Under the pieces are notes generated by a model. It saw only the letters and a program-made list of their open reading frames with translations, had not been told where the DNA came from and did no database searches. From positions 68,843 to 132,842 of the forward strand of contig WSYH01001241.1 in assembly GCA_036426205.1 (NCBI GenBank): 64,000 bases of DNA, read 5' to 3'. Numbering within the stretch: the stretch's first letter is position 1; every line of letters begins with the position of its first letter. The stretch is from Ascaphus truei (Eukaryota > Chordata > Amphibia > Anura > Ascaphidae). This document shows, in pieces, positions 44,600 to 55,599 of this stretch. The position numbers and the translations under genes are program-made.

Positions 44600-45486
44600 A
44601 TAAAAACATAACAATGAGATTGTCATGCAATAACCTGAATGTCTTTTCTCCTATTGTTTTCTTATTGAGTTAAACCTACATTGGACTCCTGGTATCGCAA
44701 CTGGGGGAAAGCAGCATAGTCAGAACAAGAACAGATAAAGACAGACATCAGACAGAAACAGACAACCTAACAGCAAGAAAATAACCGATCCCCAAGGGGG
44801 ACAGAGACGGGCAACCATGACACTGATGTAAGGTATACAGTTACACAACCACATGAACATACAAACAAAGGAGACCAAGAGAATAGCGGGAAGGAGGGCA
44901 CACATACACACGCTATAACAATAGAAGCACTCATAACATCAGCAAGAAACGTAAGGAGACAAGCAAGAGGGAAACATAGACACACAGTCACCTTAACATA
45001 TGTCCAAAGATAGGAAGAAACAAGGACAAAACAGCCAAGGGACAGGAGACACAACAACAAAACCAAAACAAAAGAATAAAACAAAAAATGACATGCAAAA
45101 GAACAAAAAAAAAAAAAAAAAGAATTACAAAAATAGGCCAAAGGAGAAATAAAACAGTAAATATACCCCCCGGCGGGGATAAGGAGACTAAAGTGCACAC
45201 ATAAGGAGACACACAAGAGGGTAGAAATTACACCTCTGGAAAAAAGTGAAATCCAGAAAAGAAAGGAAAGTTAAAAGTTCAAATAGTTAAAAGGTTAAAA
45301 AGTTAGAAGTTCTAATACAAAAAACAAGGCAGAGATCATGTTGACAAGCCAGGATAATAAAAAAACAAAAGAGTGTTGGGAAAAAGTAGAACAGAGAGAA
45401 AAAACCCAGAATATCATACTTAACAGGAAACAAGGGAAAGCAAACGACGACATACATAAAGGACACAGAACAGATCCAGACACAAA
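44600..45486 (+). other. A-rich leader of the Tx1/L1-like LINE, no ORF1 found
   Basis: Rich in aca/aga triplets, including an A18 run (45105-45122). No coiled-coil or RNA-binding ORF1 protein can be read in any plus frame. The minus-strand frames (cysteine/phenylalanine-rich) are antisense shadows. Confidence 0.55.
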
Positions 45487-48400
45487 ATGCATACACGAAT
45501 AATAACATGGAATGTAAAGGGGCTTAACAACCCAATAAAACGCAAAAAAGTACTAAACTACCTAAAAAAACAAAAAGCAGACATAGCATTCCTACAGGAG
45601 ACGCATCTAAATTCAAAAGAAAGTAATAAACTACAAAGAGATTGGGTAGGACACAGCATTTTCTCCCTGGCAATAGGAAAGAAAGCAGGAGTAGCCATAC
45701 TTATAAGTAAAAATCTCCCCCTAGAAATAATCAACACAGAGAGAGACAGCGAGGGAAGAATCATAGTGGCAGAGGTCAGAAGTGGAGGAATAGACTACCT
45801 CCTAGGAAATGTCTATGGACCAAATGATCATAAGACTGAATTTTTCCAAGAAACTATAAACAAGATACTAAAATATAAACATAGAAACTTAATAATGGGG
45901 GGGGACTGGAACGCAATACAGGACAAGTTCCTAGACAGATCAAACCACAACGATAGCATGCCCAAAGACAGCGCCCAAACCAAAAACATGGAATTACTTA
46001 AAACAGCACTAGGGGTAGTAGATGGATGGAGAACGCTCAACCCACTGGAGAGAGACTTCTCCTTCTATTCCAATGCACATAATTCATTTTCAAGAATCGA
46101 CGCAATATTACTAACACCGAATCTACTAAATAAAATAACACACATAGACATGGGAGAGATAATTATATCTGATCACGCAATGGTACGCCTAGATCTAGAT
46201 ATGGGACTGGGCAGAGCAAGCCCAAACACCTGGAGATTCCCAAATTACCTAAGCAATAGCGAAGACTTTGTGAATTACTTAAAGAGAGCTTGGGAGAGAT
46301 TTGACAACACAAACCAGGAACATAGGGCAAACCCCATACTCTTTTGGGAAACATCAAAAGCGGTAATTAGGGGGGATATTATGGCATATGTATCCAGAGG
46401 AAAGAAACAGGCAACACAAGAATTTTGTAAGGCCAGTAAAGAACTCAGCGAGGCATTCAAAACATTCAAAACAGACCCAACACCCCAAAACAAAGAAAAC
46501 TATAGCCAGAAAAAATCCATACAGTATGTGAGGTATGGCTAGAAAAAAAAGAACTAGGGAAAAAATCAGTAAAAGAAGCCAAATTTTTCAGACACGGCAA
46601 AAAGACGGGTAGGCTACTGGGAAACCTTATGCTTAACTACAAGCCAACTACACCCATCACTAAAATATATGATAAGACAGAGATAATCACAGAAGCAAAA
46701 AAAATAAACGAGGTGTTCAAAGAATACTACAGTAAACTGTATAGGGAAGGACAAATAAACACAGAAGCAAGAGATATTTTTTTTAAAGACATTAAAATAC
46801 CTAAAGTAAGTCAAGAAGAAATGGATAGTTTAAACTCCCCTATCACTCAAAAAGAGATAAAGGACACAATTCAAAATCTAAAAAACTGCAAGGCCCCAGG
46901 CCCAGATGGCATGTCAGGGGAATACTACAAACTCCTAAAAGAAGACTTGATAGAACCATTACAACATTTATACCACAAGGCACTCAAAGACGCCCCGTTT
47001 ATGCAAACAAGTGAAACGGCCCACATAATGATAATACACAAACAGGGCAAGGACCCCATGAGACCAGAGTCGTATAGACCTATCTCACTGATTAATCAAG
47101 ACGCGAAAATATTCACCAAAATTATGGCAGACAGGTTAGCGAACATTCTTCCGTCCTTGATACACCCTGACCAGTCGGGATTTGTCAAAGGAAGATCCGC
47201 AGTGAAAAACATTAGAAAAGTTCTAGCGGCAATAGAGTGGGTCAGACTACATAAGATAGAGAATACAGCCCTAGTAACAATTGATGCCGAGAAAGCATTC
47301 GATAATATAATGTGGGAACATGTGTTCTTTGTGATAGATAAATTCGGACTCAAGGGAAATTTTAGTAATATGTTAAAGGCAATGTACAACACCCCAAAGG
47401 CTAGAATAATAGCAGCAGGACACCTATCAGACCCATTCCAACTGTACAGGGGGACACGTCAGGGATGCCCGCTGTCACCTCTGCTGTTTAACCTAGCAAT
47501 AGAACCTCTGGCTATCTACCTGAGACAAATGGAGGACTTTAGGGGGATCAAGATAAACAAAACAGAATTGAAACTATCAATGTTCGCAGATGACATACTA
47601 ATGTTCATGACTAACCCAGATGAATCAATCAAAAAGGTCCTACAGCAAATAGAGACATTCGGGTCATTCGCAGGCTTTAAAATAAATATATCTAAAACAG
47701 AAAATATGTACATTAAAAAAAACCCAGATACTAGGGCATCATATAATTTCCCTGTAAAAGTAACAAAAAAAAACATTAGATACCTAGGGATCATGCTGGA
47801 GGCAGAAATTTCCAGACTATACGAGAATAATTTTAAACCTATTCTAAAAAAAATAGTACAGGAACTAAAAAACTGGACGACACTACCCTTATCACTATTT
47901 GGGAGAGCAAGTGCGATCAAAATAATTTCGTTTGCCAGACTCCTATATCCCATGTAGACTCTCCCTATGCTCCTCAAACATGAAGACAATACGGAAATAA
48001 ATAGAGCAATAACAAAATTCCTATGGGGAAATAAGAGAAGTAGAATAGCTCTAAAAAAACTACAATTACCAAAGGCAATGGGAGGTATCAATTTACCAAA
48101 TATCAGGAACTATAACATAGCAAGCATAATGAGACATGTAGGAGACTGGATAAATGATACCAATCACTACTCCTCCCTAGAAATAGAAAAGGAATTCTCT
48201 CCAGAGACCTCCCTAAAAGAGCTATTACATACTAAATGGGGAGATATCCCAGTGACCCAAAGAAACAACATACTAATCAAATATACTATAGTAACATGGA
48301 AAACGGTCAGGAAAAAGTTTAAACTGTCATATACAATCTCAAGATATCTACCAATTCAAGACAACCCCAAATTCATACCAGGACATACTCAAACATCATT

Positions 48401-49310
48401 CCAAGTTTGGAAACAAAAAGGGATCACTTGCCTAAAAGATGTGATTAACACAGACAAACAGGAATATATGACATTCCAGGAGCTAGCACAAAAATGGGAC
48501 ATCCCCCAAAACCTAATACACGCCTTCTCATATACACAGTTAATCAGTTACTGTAAAAAGCTGACAAATTATAAAAATACAGTACTAAACAACAATAGAA
48601 TAGACGACTATTTTAAAGCAAAAGAGCAGGATAAAAGTAAACTGTCAGAACTATACAGCATTATTAGAGATCAAGATATAGAGAGCACACACGCCAACAC
48701 ACTCAGGGCATGGAAAAAAGACTTCCCAGAAAAACAAAACATGGAACAGCTAATACAGGGCATACACAGGGTGCACAAGATTATACCGTCAGAGATATGG
48801 AGGGAAATGCAGTACAAAATAACACATAGAGCATACATAGCATTTAAACGACAGATAAAGACCAGGACAGAGGACACCACGTTCTGCCCTAAATGCAAGA
48901 CACCAAAGGCAGACCTTAAACACTGCCTCTGGACATGTATACACATATCTAGATATTGGGACCAAGTGCTAGACTATATGAAAACAAAATTAAAAGTCTC
49001 ATGGACAAAGGACCCAATACCTATTATATTTGCAAATATAGAGAACTGGACGGAGGGCAAACAAATCAGCAGAGCAGTAACCAGACCCACAGAGATTATA
49101 CTACTAGCGGCAAGAAAGACCATCATGATAAACTGGATACAAACACAACAGCCCTCAATGGAACAACTACATGACACATTATACAAACTAATGACAATAG
49201 ACAAACTGGAGACGTCCATAGACAGAAACAGAACAACGGAAGATTCCCGCCAAAGATGGGACTGGTTCCTCGAGGAAAGAGACACACAGACAGGGGACGG
49301 TTTAGTCTAG
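45487..49310 (+). pseudogene. Tx1/L1-like ORF2: endonuclease, RT and zinc knuckle
   Basis: First block 45487-46542 begins MHTRIITWNVKGLNNPIKRK and holds the APE endonuclease: FLQETHLNSKE (catalytic E), LGNVYGPND, MGGDWNAIQD, FSRIDAILL and IISDHAMVRL. A frameshift near 46535 leads to the RT (to 47957): KEIKDTIQNLKNCKAPGPDG, ESYRPISLINQDAKIFTKIM, VTIDAEKAFDNIMWEHVF (motif A), GTRQGCPLSPLLFNLAIEPL (motif B) and MFADDILMF (motif C, DD intact). One in-frame stop (47955-47957) separates the C-terminal part, which contains FCPKCKTPKADLKHCLWTC, a CCHC-type knuckle. Only two lesions in about 1,270 codons point to a fairly young copy. Confidence 0.9.
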
Positions 49311-49695
49311 GGTAAAGACTGGTGACAGAGGTCGGAAAACAGGAAAGGAGTGAACAAGACCAACACGACAAGTTAGGTTAGAATATAAGGTTTAAAGTTT
49401 AAGGTTAATTAGATAGGAATCGAGCTGGAGAAAACCGTATCCATAATGTGTAACACAAAAATGTAACGAAGTGAACAGACCCGGAGAAAACACAATCGCT
49501 CGCACTTAGAGCAAAAATGAATCCAAGCTCGAATTCAGAGTTAAGAAAAATGTATGTTTAATACATGGAAAATCTGTAAACAATGTATGTGAACAACGGG
49601 CGACACAATATGCATGTAACAGCACAAATTTTTTCAAGTTGATCGCATGTATACTGAAAATGTACCCAATAAAAAAGATTTGTGAAAAAAAAAAA

Positions 49696-49956
49696 AACAA
49701 CTCATGATGGAACATGTGAGATTTATTAAAAAATAAAGATTTGAAACATCCAGTTTCTAAACATTTTGTGGAATGTCCCCATGGTGGTATTGAAAATTTT
49801 AAATTTATGGCAATTGAACATGTTGAGGCCCACAAACGTGGGGGAGACAGATTGAATACCCTAAACAAGAGGGAGATGTTTTGGGTGTTCTCTCTGGATA
49901 CTCTTGTCCCAGCCGGCATCATTGTCGACTGGGAACTTCAACATTTCTTACATTAA
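49696..49956 (+). pseudogene. PLE copy E endonuclease C-terminus
   Basis: Resumes after the LINE poly(A) with a segment like EHVRFIK and, from 49741, KHPVSKHFVECPHGG, FMAIEHVEAHKRGGDRLNTL, NKREMFWVFSLDTLVPAG and IIVDWELQHFLH, then stop. This is the end of a PLE GIY-YIG domain; the catalytic GIY...YIG part is absent. One stop separates the first few residues from the rest. Confidence 0.75.
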
Positions 49957-50121
49957 AAAATGTAAAAAATTTACAGAATTGAAAATCAAAATCAATATAG
50001 TTAAATAAATTCATATTACATATTCTCTCTATCACAATAATAGATGCCTGGTATCCTCCTACCCCCCCCATCCCCTCCTCCCCTCACCCCCCCCCCCCCC
50101 TCCCCCTTTCCCCCATCTTTC

Positions 50122-50153
<32 letters not shown>

Positions 50154-50355
50154 TTCCTGTCTTCTGTCTTTTCCTTTTCCACCCTTGTTTTAGGTAGACA
50201 TACAAATATTGTTAAGGATTTCTAGACATGTATAATCTCTGGATATTCAACATTATATGAATAGTATTATCCAGTGAAATGCATTATTTAGTGACCAAGA
50301 TTCCCTGATGGTCATCAATATAGATATTTCTGCCTGGTATATCTTTCCATTATGT
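49957..50355 (+). other. PLE copy E 3' UTR, first part
   Basis: Matches copy D's 3' UTR at 35150-35235 in reverse complement (for example acattatatgaatagtatta near 50251). No coding content. Interrupted after tctttccattatgt by a different PLE. Confidence 0.65.
50062..50190. repeat. Polypyrimidine tract with long C runs
   Basis: Nearly pure C/T, including C14 and C30-plus runs (50121-50152). A true low-complexity expansion or a place where the assembly is unreliable. Confidence 0.95.
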
Positions 50356-50356
50356 C

Positions 50357-51808
50357 AGGAACACACCCAGCTATATCCAGGATACCACCGACCTGCTAAA
50401 CAAACTGAATGCAATTGGCCCCCTCCCAACAGGAACACTACTAGCAACCATGGATGTAGAGTCACTTTATACCAACATCCCCCACGAGGATGGGATATCA
50501 GCCTGCAGATACTTTCTGGGACCGCAGGAGCCACTCACAGAGACAGTGACTAAATGCATCGAATTTATTCTGACCCATAACTACTTCACATTTGGAAATG
50601 ACACATACCTTCAGACAACCGGGACCGCTATGGGTACTCGGATGGCTCCACAGTATGCCAATCTGTTCTGCGCAAAACTGGAAAGTGACTTTCTGTCCAC
50701 CTGTCACTTGAAACCCCTTACATACCTTCGCTACATCGATGACATCCTCCTGATTTGGACCTCTGGCGAACAGGACCTCCTACAGTTCTATGACAACTTC
50801 AATACTTTCCACCTGACCATCAACCTCAAACTCACCCATTCCCCGGATGAAGTACATTTCCTAGACACCACCATTACTATAAAGAACAACCAACTACAGA
50901 CCTCTGTATACCGCAAACCTACAGACAGAGCCAGCTATTTGAGGGACAACAGCTTCCACCCGACACACACCAAACATGCAACCATCTACAGTCAAGCCAT
51001 ACGATACAACCGGATATGCTCCGACACAGCAGACAGAGACCAGCGGATTAAAGCCTTGCGATCAGACTTTATAAACCGTGGATATAACCACAGAATTGTA
51101 GACCAGCAAATTCACAAAGCCACCAGAATACCAAGAAGTGATCTCCTTGAATACAAACAGAAGGAGAGAAGCGACAGGGTACCTTTGGTGGTCACATATA
51201 ACCCACACCTAGGAGCCCTACGCAAGATCGCCAGGAAACTACAACCCATCCTCCAGGAAGAGACAAGACTGCAACAGGTCTTCCCTGAAGCACCCTTATT
51301 ATCATACAGACAACCCCATAATCTCAAGAATATTATGGTGAGGAGTAAAGTATTCAGCAGTACAACTGAATGCGGGACAAAACCATGCCAGGACCTAAGA
51401 TGCAAAACCTGCGCAATGCTCTACACAGCGGACACAATACAAATACCACACAGGAATCGGGAATACAAAATCAGAGGAAGGTTCACCTGTTCTTCCAGCA
51501 ATGTCGTGTACCTCATCATGTGCATGAAATGCCCAGGGGGCTGCTACTACATAGGTGAAACAGGGCAGGGGCTTAACAAGAGAATGAACCTGCATCGCCA
51601 CAGCATCACACGCGGTACAAGAGACAGTCCTGTTGGCAAACATTTCTCTGACTCTGGCCATAAGATGAACGATCTGAGGGTTGCCATACTCAAAGGTAAT
51701 CTTAAAACCCCGAAAGAGAGACGGTTGCATGAATACAAATTTATGCAACTGTTCGGGACACTTAGCAGTGGCCTAAACAGAGATCGAAATTTTATGAGTC
51801 ATTACTGA
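50357..51808 (+). pseudogene. PLE copy F: RT and GIY-YIG endonuclease
   Basis: Open for about 480 codons with no lesion, but the 5' end of the gene is missing. RT motifs: ATMDVESLYTNIPHEDG (A), FILTHNYFTFGND, GTAMGTRMAPQYANLF (B), YLRYIDDILLIWTSG (C, DD intact), VHFLDTTITI and VYRKPTDRASYL. Then a cysteine cluster (CGTKPCQDLRCKTC), FTCSSSNVVYLIMCMKCPGG, the catalytic CYYIGETGQGLNKRMNLHR (GIY-YIG style with Y, Y, G, R), and VGKHFSDSGH. The end is KERRLHEYKFMQLFGTLSSG and MSHY, then stop. The best-preserved PLE endonuclease in the window. The first ATG at 50450 is not the true start, as RT residues precede it in frame. Confidence 0.9.
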
Positions 51809-52244
51809 CAGTAGTGAACTCTCGTCCCATAAGCGCTAAAGGCCATGTCTGTACATACTGTGCTATATGTATGCACACACAGCTGTCTCTCACACATACT
51901 AATACTCCTTGTTTTTCCATCCCTATACACCAATAGGGACCACTAAGTATCCACACACACTTTTAGTTGTGCTACTAACTCTCACATTTCCACACCCACC
52001 CACACCATTTATATCCAGTCCCACTCCACACACACCTTGTGTAAAGCACTGTATATACTGTGGGCTCTCCATTCATTTTTATTCACACTGATACACATAC
52101 ACACTCTTTCTTCACTTGCTTTCAGTAACCATTTAACACCTCTAGCCATAAAACACATCCACACCGGGGGAAGGCACAGCACAGATAACATTCCAAGAGA
52201 CACTGTTTTTAAGTTTACCTTTTGCTTCATTCATTGTAACATCG

Positions 52245-52280
52245 CCGGAAGAAGAGATCAGTGTATCTCGAAAGCTCGCA
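52245..52280 (+). ncRNA. Hammerhead-like motif in copy F 3' region
   Basis: CGGAAGA (one change from CUGAAGA), stem II GAGAT/ATCTC with loop CAGTGT, then GAAAGCTC: GAAA, self-complementary AGCT and C at the cleavage position. The U-to-G change in the first box would weaken catalysis. Confidence 0.5.
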
Positions 52281-52433
52281 CAAATAAAAGCATTTCGTTA
52301 GCCACAGAACGGTATCATCTATTTATTTTTTTATTTTTTTTATTATAATTATATATATATATATATAGATAAAGATAACAGCAGGCACTTCAAAGGCTCC
52401 AAAGAAATAGGTGCTTGTTCAACAAAAATAACA

Positions 52434-52685
52434 GGAAACCAGGTGTCCCACCAAGGAGACAAAAAACAGCACTCAAGGTATATTGCAAAAGTGTATTTGA
52501 AAAAAAGCAGGCACATATAAATCCAACGTTTCGGTCCTGTATAGGACCTTCCTCAGGGGCAAAGCCCCTGAGGAAGGTCCTATACAGACCGAAACGTTGG
52601 ATTTATATGTGCCTGCTTTTTTTCAATACACTTTTGCAATATACCTTGAGTGCTGTTTTTGTCTCCTTGTGGACACCTGGTTTCC
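52434..52685. repeat. Palindromic unit with a hammerhead motif in each arm
   Basis: Arms 52434-52560 and 52564-52685 are reverse complements with a few indels, closing on an aaa loop. Each arm contains cctgaggaaggtcctatac...gaaacgttgg. The unit lies between the tail of PLE copy F and a (TA)n run in the 3' UTR of copy E. Similar in plan to 60691-61109. Confidence 0.9.
52568..52600 (+). ncRNA. Hammerhead motif, right arm of palindrome
   Basis: CTGAGGA (52568-52574), stem II GGTC (52576-52579) with GACC (52587-52590), GAAA (52591-52594), ACGT (52594-52597) and T (52598). It fits CUGANGA - stem II - GAAA - palindromic stem III - UH. The mirror copy runs on the minus strand at about 52527-52556. 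Confidence 0.6.
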
Positions 52686-52749
52686 CTATATATATATATA
52701 TAATATATATATATATATATAATATATAATATATATATATTATATATTT
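52686..52749. repeat. (TA)n microsatellite
   Basis: About 64 bases of alternating TA with a few AAT breaks, at the point where copy E resumes. Copy D also has a short TA run here (35098-35112). Confidence 0.95.
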
Positions 52750-53640
52750 GGATCATTATTTTTTATGAAGTTTTATTGCTACAATTATACATGTTTGATA
52801 TGCTTTATGAGAGAATAATTGATGCCATTATTAGGTACATTAATTCTATGCCAATCATATTCTAGTTTTTTCTGTTTGTTTCTTTATAAACATTTTTTTA
52901 ACATATTGTGAGGATTCTTAACTCAGCATTTGTTTGTTTTTAATATTCAAGTCACTTCATATTGAAGTGTGTTTTATTATCTCACAGTTTCTAGGCAACA
53001 GTGTTCCTTTCAATTTTGAGCTCTTTTCCTTGGGCTCTGGTCTTTGTAAATGAATAAATATAAAAGGCTTTATTTTGCACATTGTTCCTATATTCTGTGC
53101 GTGTTTGTAAAATACCCAAGGTTCCTGACTTCTCCATGTAGTGTCGTTTTTTCCAGCAAATAATTGGTTAAGATATATTTTTAACCATCAGCGTGATTAT
53201 AATGGAGTCTCTCTAATGGTCTCCTAGCCGATACGTCACAGAGGAGGCAGGATTATTTACTTCCCTGCGTGACGTGCTTGTTTGTATGAATCAGCTGTTA
53301 TTGAGCTAATGTAATCTAGCGTCCGTGAGAAGGGGCGTGTTGACTCTCATTGGCTGAGAAAGCCGATACATCATTGCTGAAGGAAGGAACTGTGGGTATT
53401 TAAACTAAGTGATTTTTTTGTGTACTATACTCTTTGACAAAGGCCCTTCCGGCTGATATGCGTCAGAGTGCTTGCTGTGCAGTTTTTTATGTGCAAATAA
53501 ACTTTTGTACCCAGTACCCTGCAATCTTCGATCCCACGTTTTTTCAAAGGCAGTTGCACCACCATCCACGACTTCCTGCATCTTGAACTCCTTCAGTAGG
53601 AGCACACCTAACAGCACCTGGACCTCAAGCAAATCATTTA
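52750..53640 (+). other. PLE copy E 3' UTR and terminal region
   Basis: Reverse-complement match to copy D at 33681-35110 without the solo LTR. It includes a hammerhead-like layout at about 53425-53470 (tctttgacaaaggcccttcc then ggctgatatgcgtcagag) with a damaged GAAA box. No coding content. Confidence 0.7.
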
Positions 53641-53974
53641 TGTGAGTCTATTTCTTTTCTTTGCTTTTCAGTTTATTCAGTTTCACCACATCATTGTACC
53701 CTTAGTCTGTGACACCAATACAAGATATATATTTATTTCAAAGGTTAGTGGGAGTCCACACAGAGTGGCTTTTAAGGGTCTGATAGTGACATTACTGATT
53801 GCGGACATTGTGGAGTTTTGGAGGTCTGATTTCAAGTATGCTGTTTTTTCTGGAAAGACAATAAAGTGTGATATAAGGATATATTTATGCATGGACGTTC
53901 CCTGTGAGCATTGCATAGGAGACACTTCTCCTATTCTATCACTACCTGTGTTTTTACTACGGAACTGATGCCTT
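53641..53974 (+). other. Unassigned DNA between PLE and Gmr1-like element
   Basis: A weak open frame (53642-53968) without recognisable motifs. It could be PLE 5' leader, as in a tandem PLE arrangement, or gypsy DNA. Confidence 0.3.
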
Positions 53975-54239
53975 CTGCACCGGTTGCAGCGATTACCAGG
54001 AGGCAGTCCGCAAAGATCACAGCAGCATCCCCTGTCCCCCTGCATTTGGGACATACGGTTCCAGCAGACTCTGAGGAGACCAGACAGGTAAGCCAGACTC
54101 AGTCTGCTTCTGACTCTGACTTACTGTACCCTGTCTCTGTTCCCTATCCCCCTGACTCAGGTATTACCGGGGGTTGGCCAGAACTAGGCACTCAGTTTAG
54201 GGAAGCGGTGTAATCTGATCCCACCTTGGAGAGCATGAG

Positions 54240-55582
54240 ACTTCGGGCGTCCGAGTCTAAGCCAAGTGAATGATCTGATTGCTACCTGTGGCACCATAGG
54301 CTTTTGTATAGAGAACAGGGGGCTACTGGGTTAGATAATGTTTGGACTGGCAAGCAACAGTTAGTGGAACCAACGGGGTATAGGCAACAGTTATTACGGG
54401 TTGCCCACTCCATCCCGCTTGCGGGGCATTAGGGGCTGCATGCACGAGAGCCCGGCTCTTGCAGCGTTACTTCTGGCCGGGGGCATCCAGCGAGGTGGCA
54501 GATTTCTGCCGGTCCTGTGATGCCTACCAGTGAGTAGGTATGGTGGGTGATCGTGTGAAGGCACCCCTTAGACCGTTACCGGTGATAGGGGAACCCTTTC
54601 AGTGGATGGCCAAGGACTTTGAGGGGCCTCTTATGATTCCAAGCTGGACAGGGAAGCGCTACATTCTCACGGTGGTGGATTTTGCCACCCGGTACCCTGA
54701 GGCCGTAGCGCTGGCTACTATTGACACTAAGGCAGTGGCTAAGGCTTTGATATCCATTTTCACTAGGGTAGGTTTCCCTAGCGAGGTCCTAACCGACCAA
54801 GGGTCGCAATTCATGAGAGAATTTCTACAGTGTCTCTGGGATGCGTGCGGGGTGAAGCACCAGCGCACGACCCCTTACCACCCCCAACCAACGGGCTATG
54901 TGAGAGGTTCAATGGTACCTTAAAGCAAATGCTTAGAACGTTTATAGAGGCAGAGGGGAAAGACTGGGAGATTCACCTACAGCACTTGCTGTTTGTATAC
55001 CGAGAGGTACCGCAAGAATCTACAGGCTTTTCTCCCTTTGAGCTGCTATACGGTTGCAAGGTACGTGGACCTCTGGACCTATTCCGTGAGGGATGGGAAG
55101 GGGAAGCTACCAATACTGACGCTTCTGTGCTTCAATATGTGGCAGATCTCAGAGACCGGCTAGAGATGCTCATGGGGTTGGCGCAGGACAAGCTTAGGGC
55201 TGCTCAGACCAAGTAGAAGACTTGGTATGATCAGAATGCCCATAGCAGAGAGTTCATCCCAGGACAGCAGGTAATTTTTCTCAAGCCCATTTGGGAGAAC
55301 AAATTAATGGCTGCCTGGTCGGGAACGTATCCAGTACTAAGAAAGATGAATGAGTGCAACTATGTTGTACAGGTAGATGTTGAAACAGGGAGGACCAAAA
55401 TCTTTCATATTAATATGCTCAAGGAGTATGTAGCCCCGAGTGTGGCATCGGTGCTAGCCATTTGCAGCCCACCGATGGGGGATCCGGCGAGCAAAGCTCT
55501 GCCTGATCTCCTAGGGGAGACTAGGCAGGGGGGTACCATAGAGCAGGTAGAGATAGGGGCTCAGCTGAGTGTCAGGCAGTGA
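54240..55582 (+). pseudogene. Gmr1-like integrase
   Basis: The N-terminal zinc region is spread over frames before 54540 (LLQRYFWPGASSEVADFC and RSCDAYQ). From 54540: PFQWMAKDFEGPLMIPSWTG (first D), VDFATRYPEAVAL, EVLTDQGSQFMREF (second D) and RTTPYHPQPTGYV, where the frame shifts before GLCERFNGTLKQML (catalytic E, 54830-55216). Then LFVYREVPQESTGFSPFELL, a stop after QTK, and the C-terminal WSGTYPVLRKMNECNYVVQV and TKIFHINMLKEYVAP. The D,D,E residues are all visible, but one frameshift and two stops break the gene. A protease-to-integrase linker (SAPVAAITRRQSAK) precedes it at about 53971. Confidence 0.85.
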
Positions 55583-55599
55583 GCAGATGCCAGGGCTAT

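Larger units (their letters stand above)
44398..49695 (+). mobile_element. Tx1/L1-like LINE inserted in PLE copy E
   Basis: A homopurine 5' tract, about 900 bp of A-rich DNA, one long ORF2-type coding region (45487-49310), a 3' UTR with AATAAAAAAG and a poly(A) end at about 49692. The ORF2 type with a C-terminal zinc knuckle fits the L1/Tx1 group. No ORF1 was seen. The PLE endonuclease segment expected at this point is also missing, so insertion seems linked to a target deletion. Confidence 0.82.
50356..52320 (+). mobile_element. 5'-truncated PLE of a second clade (copy F)
   Basis: Opens inside the RT, runs through an intact GIY-YIG domain, and has a 3' UTR with a hammerhead-like motif and a tail near atctatttatttttttatt. 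Its protein differs strongly from copies A to E (for example SLYTNIPHEDG instead of SLYSIIDHDQG), so it is a separate PLE lineage. It sits inside copy E's 3' UTR. Confidence 0.85.
37786..53640 (+). mobile_element. Penelope-like element, copy E (plus strand), host of nested insertions
   Basis: The element can be followed through five separated blocks: 37786-38011, 39230-39449, 42346-44397, 49696-50355 and 52750-53640. The breaks hold a solo LTR, the 2A-type LINE, a Tx1/L1 LINE, and a different PLE with a palindromic unit. At the LTR break the flanks rejoin exactly as in copy D. The element ends in a terminal region matching copy D's (53100-53600 against 33690-34740). Confidence 0.82.

Noticed and set aside
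44343..44630. Proline/serine-rich open frames on the minus strand
   Set aside because: They are the antisense of a G/A-only tract; stop codons are rare there by composition alone.
44767..45216. 149-codon cysteine/phenylalanine-rich minus-strand frame resembling a membrane protein
   Set aside because: Antisense of A-rich LINE leader; the hydrophobicity comes from T-rich codons, and no family match or start context supports it.
50119..50152. Telomere-like or centromere-like repeat
   Set aside because: Poly-C without the TTAGGG/CCCTAA periodicity.
53642..53968. 108-codon frame as a possible cellular membrane protein
   Set aside because: No motif, and it lies between retroelement fragments; kept only as unassigned DNA.
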